Assembly: GCA_902769705.1 (NCBI GenBank)
Contig: CACXPX010000005.1
Coordinates: 1-64,000, forward strand
Source: an uncultured Prevotellaceae bacterium
GTDB lineage: Bacteria > Bacteroidota > Bacteroidia > Bacteroidales > Bacteroidaceae
DNA: 64,000 nt
Direction: 5' to 3'
The notes below the pieces were generated by a model, which saw nothing but the letters and a program-made list of their open reading frames with translations, did no database searches and was not told the DNA's origin. Below are positions 62,705 through 64,000 of this stretch, piece after piece. Made by a program: the position numbers and the translations under genes. How positions within the stretch are numbered: the first letter of the stretch is position 1; the number at the start of each line of letters is the position of its first letter.

Positions 62705-64000
62705 TTATTTACCAATTTTTGATTTGATAAATGCTTTTACCTGATCCCTCACATTTTGGTCAAACACGAAGAAATATGCCACCATGATAACAAATGTTGA
62801 ACAAGCAAAGGCAATAGTCAGGAATGACAACAAGGGATTTGAAATCGATTTAGCAATAAACGCAGCCAAGCCTAAACTCGCCAGTGCCGTACAAAAAAGC
62901 GGGAAATACGTCTTCATTAAGAATGCCCTTGCTGAGAAAGACGGCATAATCCGTTTCAGCAATACAATATAAACGATGGTAGATAAAGGGCAACCTATTA
63001 ATCCAAAGACATATGCCCACACATAAGAATGTGTCAGTTTCAAAATGACATAAGTACCCATTAGGATTGCCACATAAAAGATGCTTAAAGAAATGTTCAA
63101 GTTCTTGATTTTGCCAGAAGCAACAATGGCCGAATTCACAAACGTATTAAAACTATTAAAGAAATTAGCAAATAAAAGGATCTGACAAATGACTACCGAG
63201 CCTTGCGGTACTTCTTTCAACCATAATCCCATTAAGAAATCCATATTAAAAATAAATGGAATGGTAGTTAGAGTCGTCACCAATGCCGTAAATTTTGTAC
63301 CAAGCCCTATCAGTTCATTAGTCCTTTCAAAAGAAGAAATGGCATACGATTTAATGATTTGCGGATTAAAAGCGACCTTGATATTCCCTGTAAAAGCATA
63401 TAGAAGACCCTGAACTTGAAGAGCAACACCAGCTGCGGCATTCATCAATGTTCCAAAGAAACGATTGATCAGGATACTGACGCCTTGATTTTTGAGTGTC
63501 AACGTTACGCTACCTAACATACTCCAACTAGAAAAAGCCAACATTTCTTTAAGCAGGTGTTTATCGAACACTTTCGTGATATGGCACTCTTCAAAATGTT
63601 TGATGCAATAATAACGGTAATAGATGCGGAATGAGACAGCCAATGCCATTAATAGAATACCATAGAGAATTAGATGGTCACCAGAATAAATAAGGACCAC
63701 ACCTGCGATACCTAATTTGCATAGTGCATTTATGATGGAGATATATGCAAACACTGACATACGCTCATGTGAGGTTATTGATGCACTATAGGGAGTTTGA
63801 GTGATACCCATGGCGAAATTAATAACTGCGGCCTGATATACCCAGTTAGCTGCAACCATTCTTCCTTCAGGAATGACTAGTTGTGTATTGACAAACCATA
63901 GCCCAACAGTTTCAGCCAAAATGACAAAGCAAAAAGCAAGACCAAGGTGTATACATGCTGCTGTAGAAAAGATTTTTTTTAGGTTTTCTGGGTCTTTCTT
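62705..64000 (-). CDS. Wzx-type polysaccharide flippase (5' end outside window)
   Basis: The frame stays open from the stop at 62705 to the right edge, giving about 431 residues with about 12 hydrophobic helices. The first visible residues are KKDPENLKKIFSTAACIHLG, then ETVGLWFVNTQLVIPEGRM. A TTG at 63919 is an internal Leu, not the start. Family landmarks are MGITQTPYSASITSHERMSV and NAAAGVALQVQGLLYAFTGN, as in lipopolysaccharide/O-antigen flippases of the MOP superfamily. It moves the lipid-linked repeat unit to the periplasm. It is probably not the first gene; the operon's promoter lies beyond 64000. Confidence 0.9.
   Translation of the reverse strand, partial: KKDPENLKKIFSTAACIHLGLAFCFVILAETVGLWFVNTQLVIPEGRMVAANWVYQAAVINFAMGITQTPYSASITSHERMSVFAYISIINALCKLGIAGVVLIYSGDHLILYGILLMALAVSFRIYYRYYCIKHFEECHITKVFDKHLLKEMLAFSSWSMLGSVTLTLKNQGVSILINRFFGTLMNAAAGVALQVQGLLYAFTGNIKVAFNPQIIKSYAISSFERTNELIGLGTKFTALVTTLTTIPFIFNMDFLMGLWLKEVPQGSVVICQILLFANFFNSFNTFVNSAIVASGKIKNLNISLSIFYVAILMGTYVILKLTHSYVWAYVFGLIGCPLSTIVYIVLLKRIMPSFSARAFLMKTYFPLFCTALASLGLAAFIAKSISNPLLSFLTIAFACSTFVIMVAYFFVFDQNVRDQVKAFIKSKIGK

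Noticed and set aside
63917-63919. TTG as start of the flippase
   Set aside because: The frame stays open and hydrophobic from here to the right edge of the window, so the gene starts beyond it.

Overview
The window looks like chromosomal DNA of a Prevotella-like member of the Bacteroidales. Evidence: many genes are preceded by the Bacteroidetes promoter form TTTG-N19/20-TAnnTTTG (for example TAACTTTG at 8490 and 35746), Shine-Dalgarno sequences are scarce, rpsP carries the long Ala/Lys/Glu tail seen in this phylum, and the arabinose cluster uses a NUDIX-type regulator as in gut Bacteroides. The species assignment is inference.

Layout. 1-13.4 kb is housekeeping: a FecB/FecC-type uptake pair, tex, rpsP, galE, a C_GCAxxG_C_C protein with a 51-residue membrane protein, an RluA-family pseudouridine synthase, an ABC-F ATPase, grpE-dnaJ and folC. 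13.4-15.1 kb is a repeat-rich interval with one unrecognised, internally duplicated gene between two perfect 35-bp direct repeats. 15.2-18.9 kb is galactose use (galM, galK, an MFS sugar importer). 19.0-26.8 kb is an L-arabinose operon (exported mutarotase, sodium/solute symporter, NUDIX regulator, araD, araA, FGGY kinase) behind a promoter overlapped by an inverted-repeat operator. 27.4-35.1 kb has uxaC, asparaginase, rubrerythrin, a Rid/chorismatase-like protein, rny-zapA with a coiled-coil partner, and a conserved hypothetical gene.

35.7 kb to the right edge is a cell-surface polysaccharide locus in two convergent blocks. The plus block (35805-41197) has a WbaP/WcaJ-type initiating transferase, rmlA, a Wzc-type chain-length regulator/tyrosine kinase with a Tyr/Gly tail, and a small HAD protein. 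The minus block (64000 down to 41272) has a Wzx-like flippase (cut by the edge), enzymes for a UDP-HexNAc uronic acid, the GDP-D-glycero-D-manno-heptose pathway (gmhA, hddA and a fused hddC-gmhB), an EpsG-like polymerase, six glycosyltransferases, LicD, a deacetylase, two GNATs, a small initiating transferase, and a PglF/PglE-type pair for a 4-amino-4,6-dideoxy sugar. Together they predict a Wzx/Wzy-type glycan with an aminodideoxy first sugar, a uronic acid, a manno-heptose and a phospho-substituent.

The least explained signal is non-coding. Four intergenic places (13380-13620, 27080-27211, 35401-35510, 44519-44606) hold arrays with a 22-bp period but mostly different unit sequences. A separate GC-rich dispersed repeat appears between genes near position 110 and is also read through in frame in two polysaccharide genes (52835 and 57396). 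No tRNA, rRNA, CRISPR array or transposase was seen.
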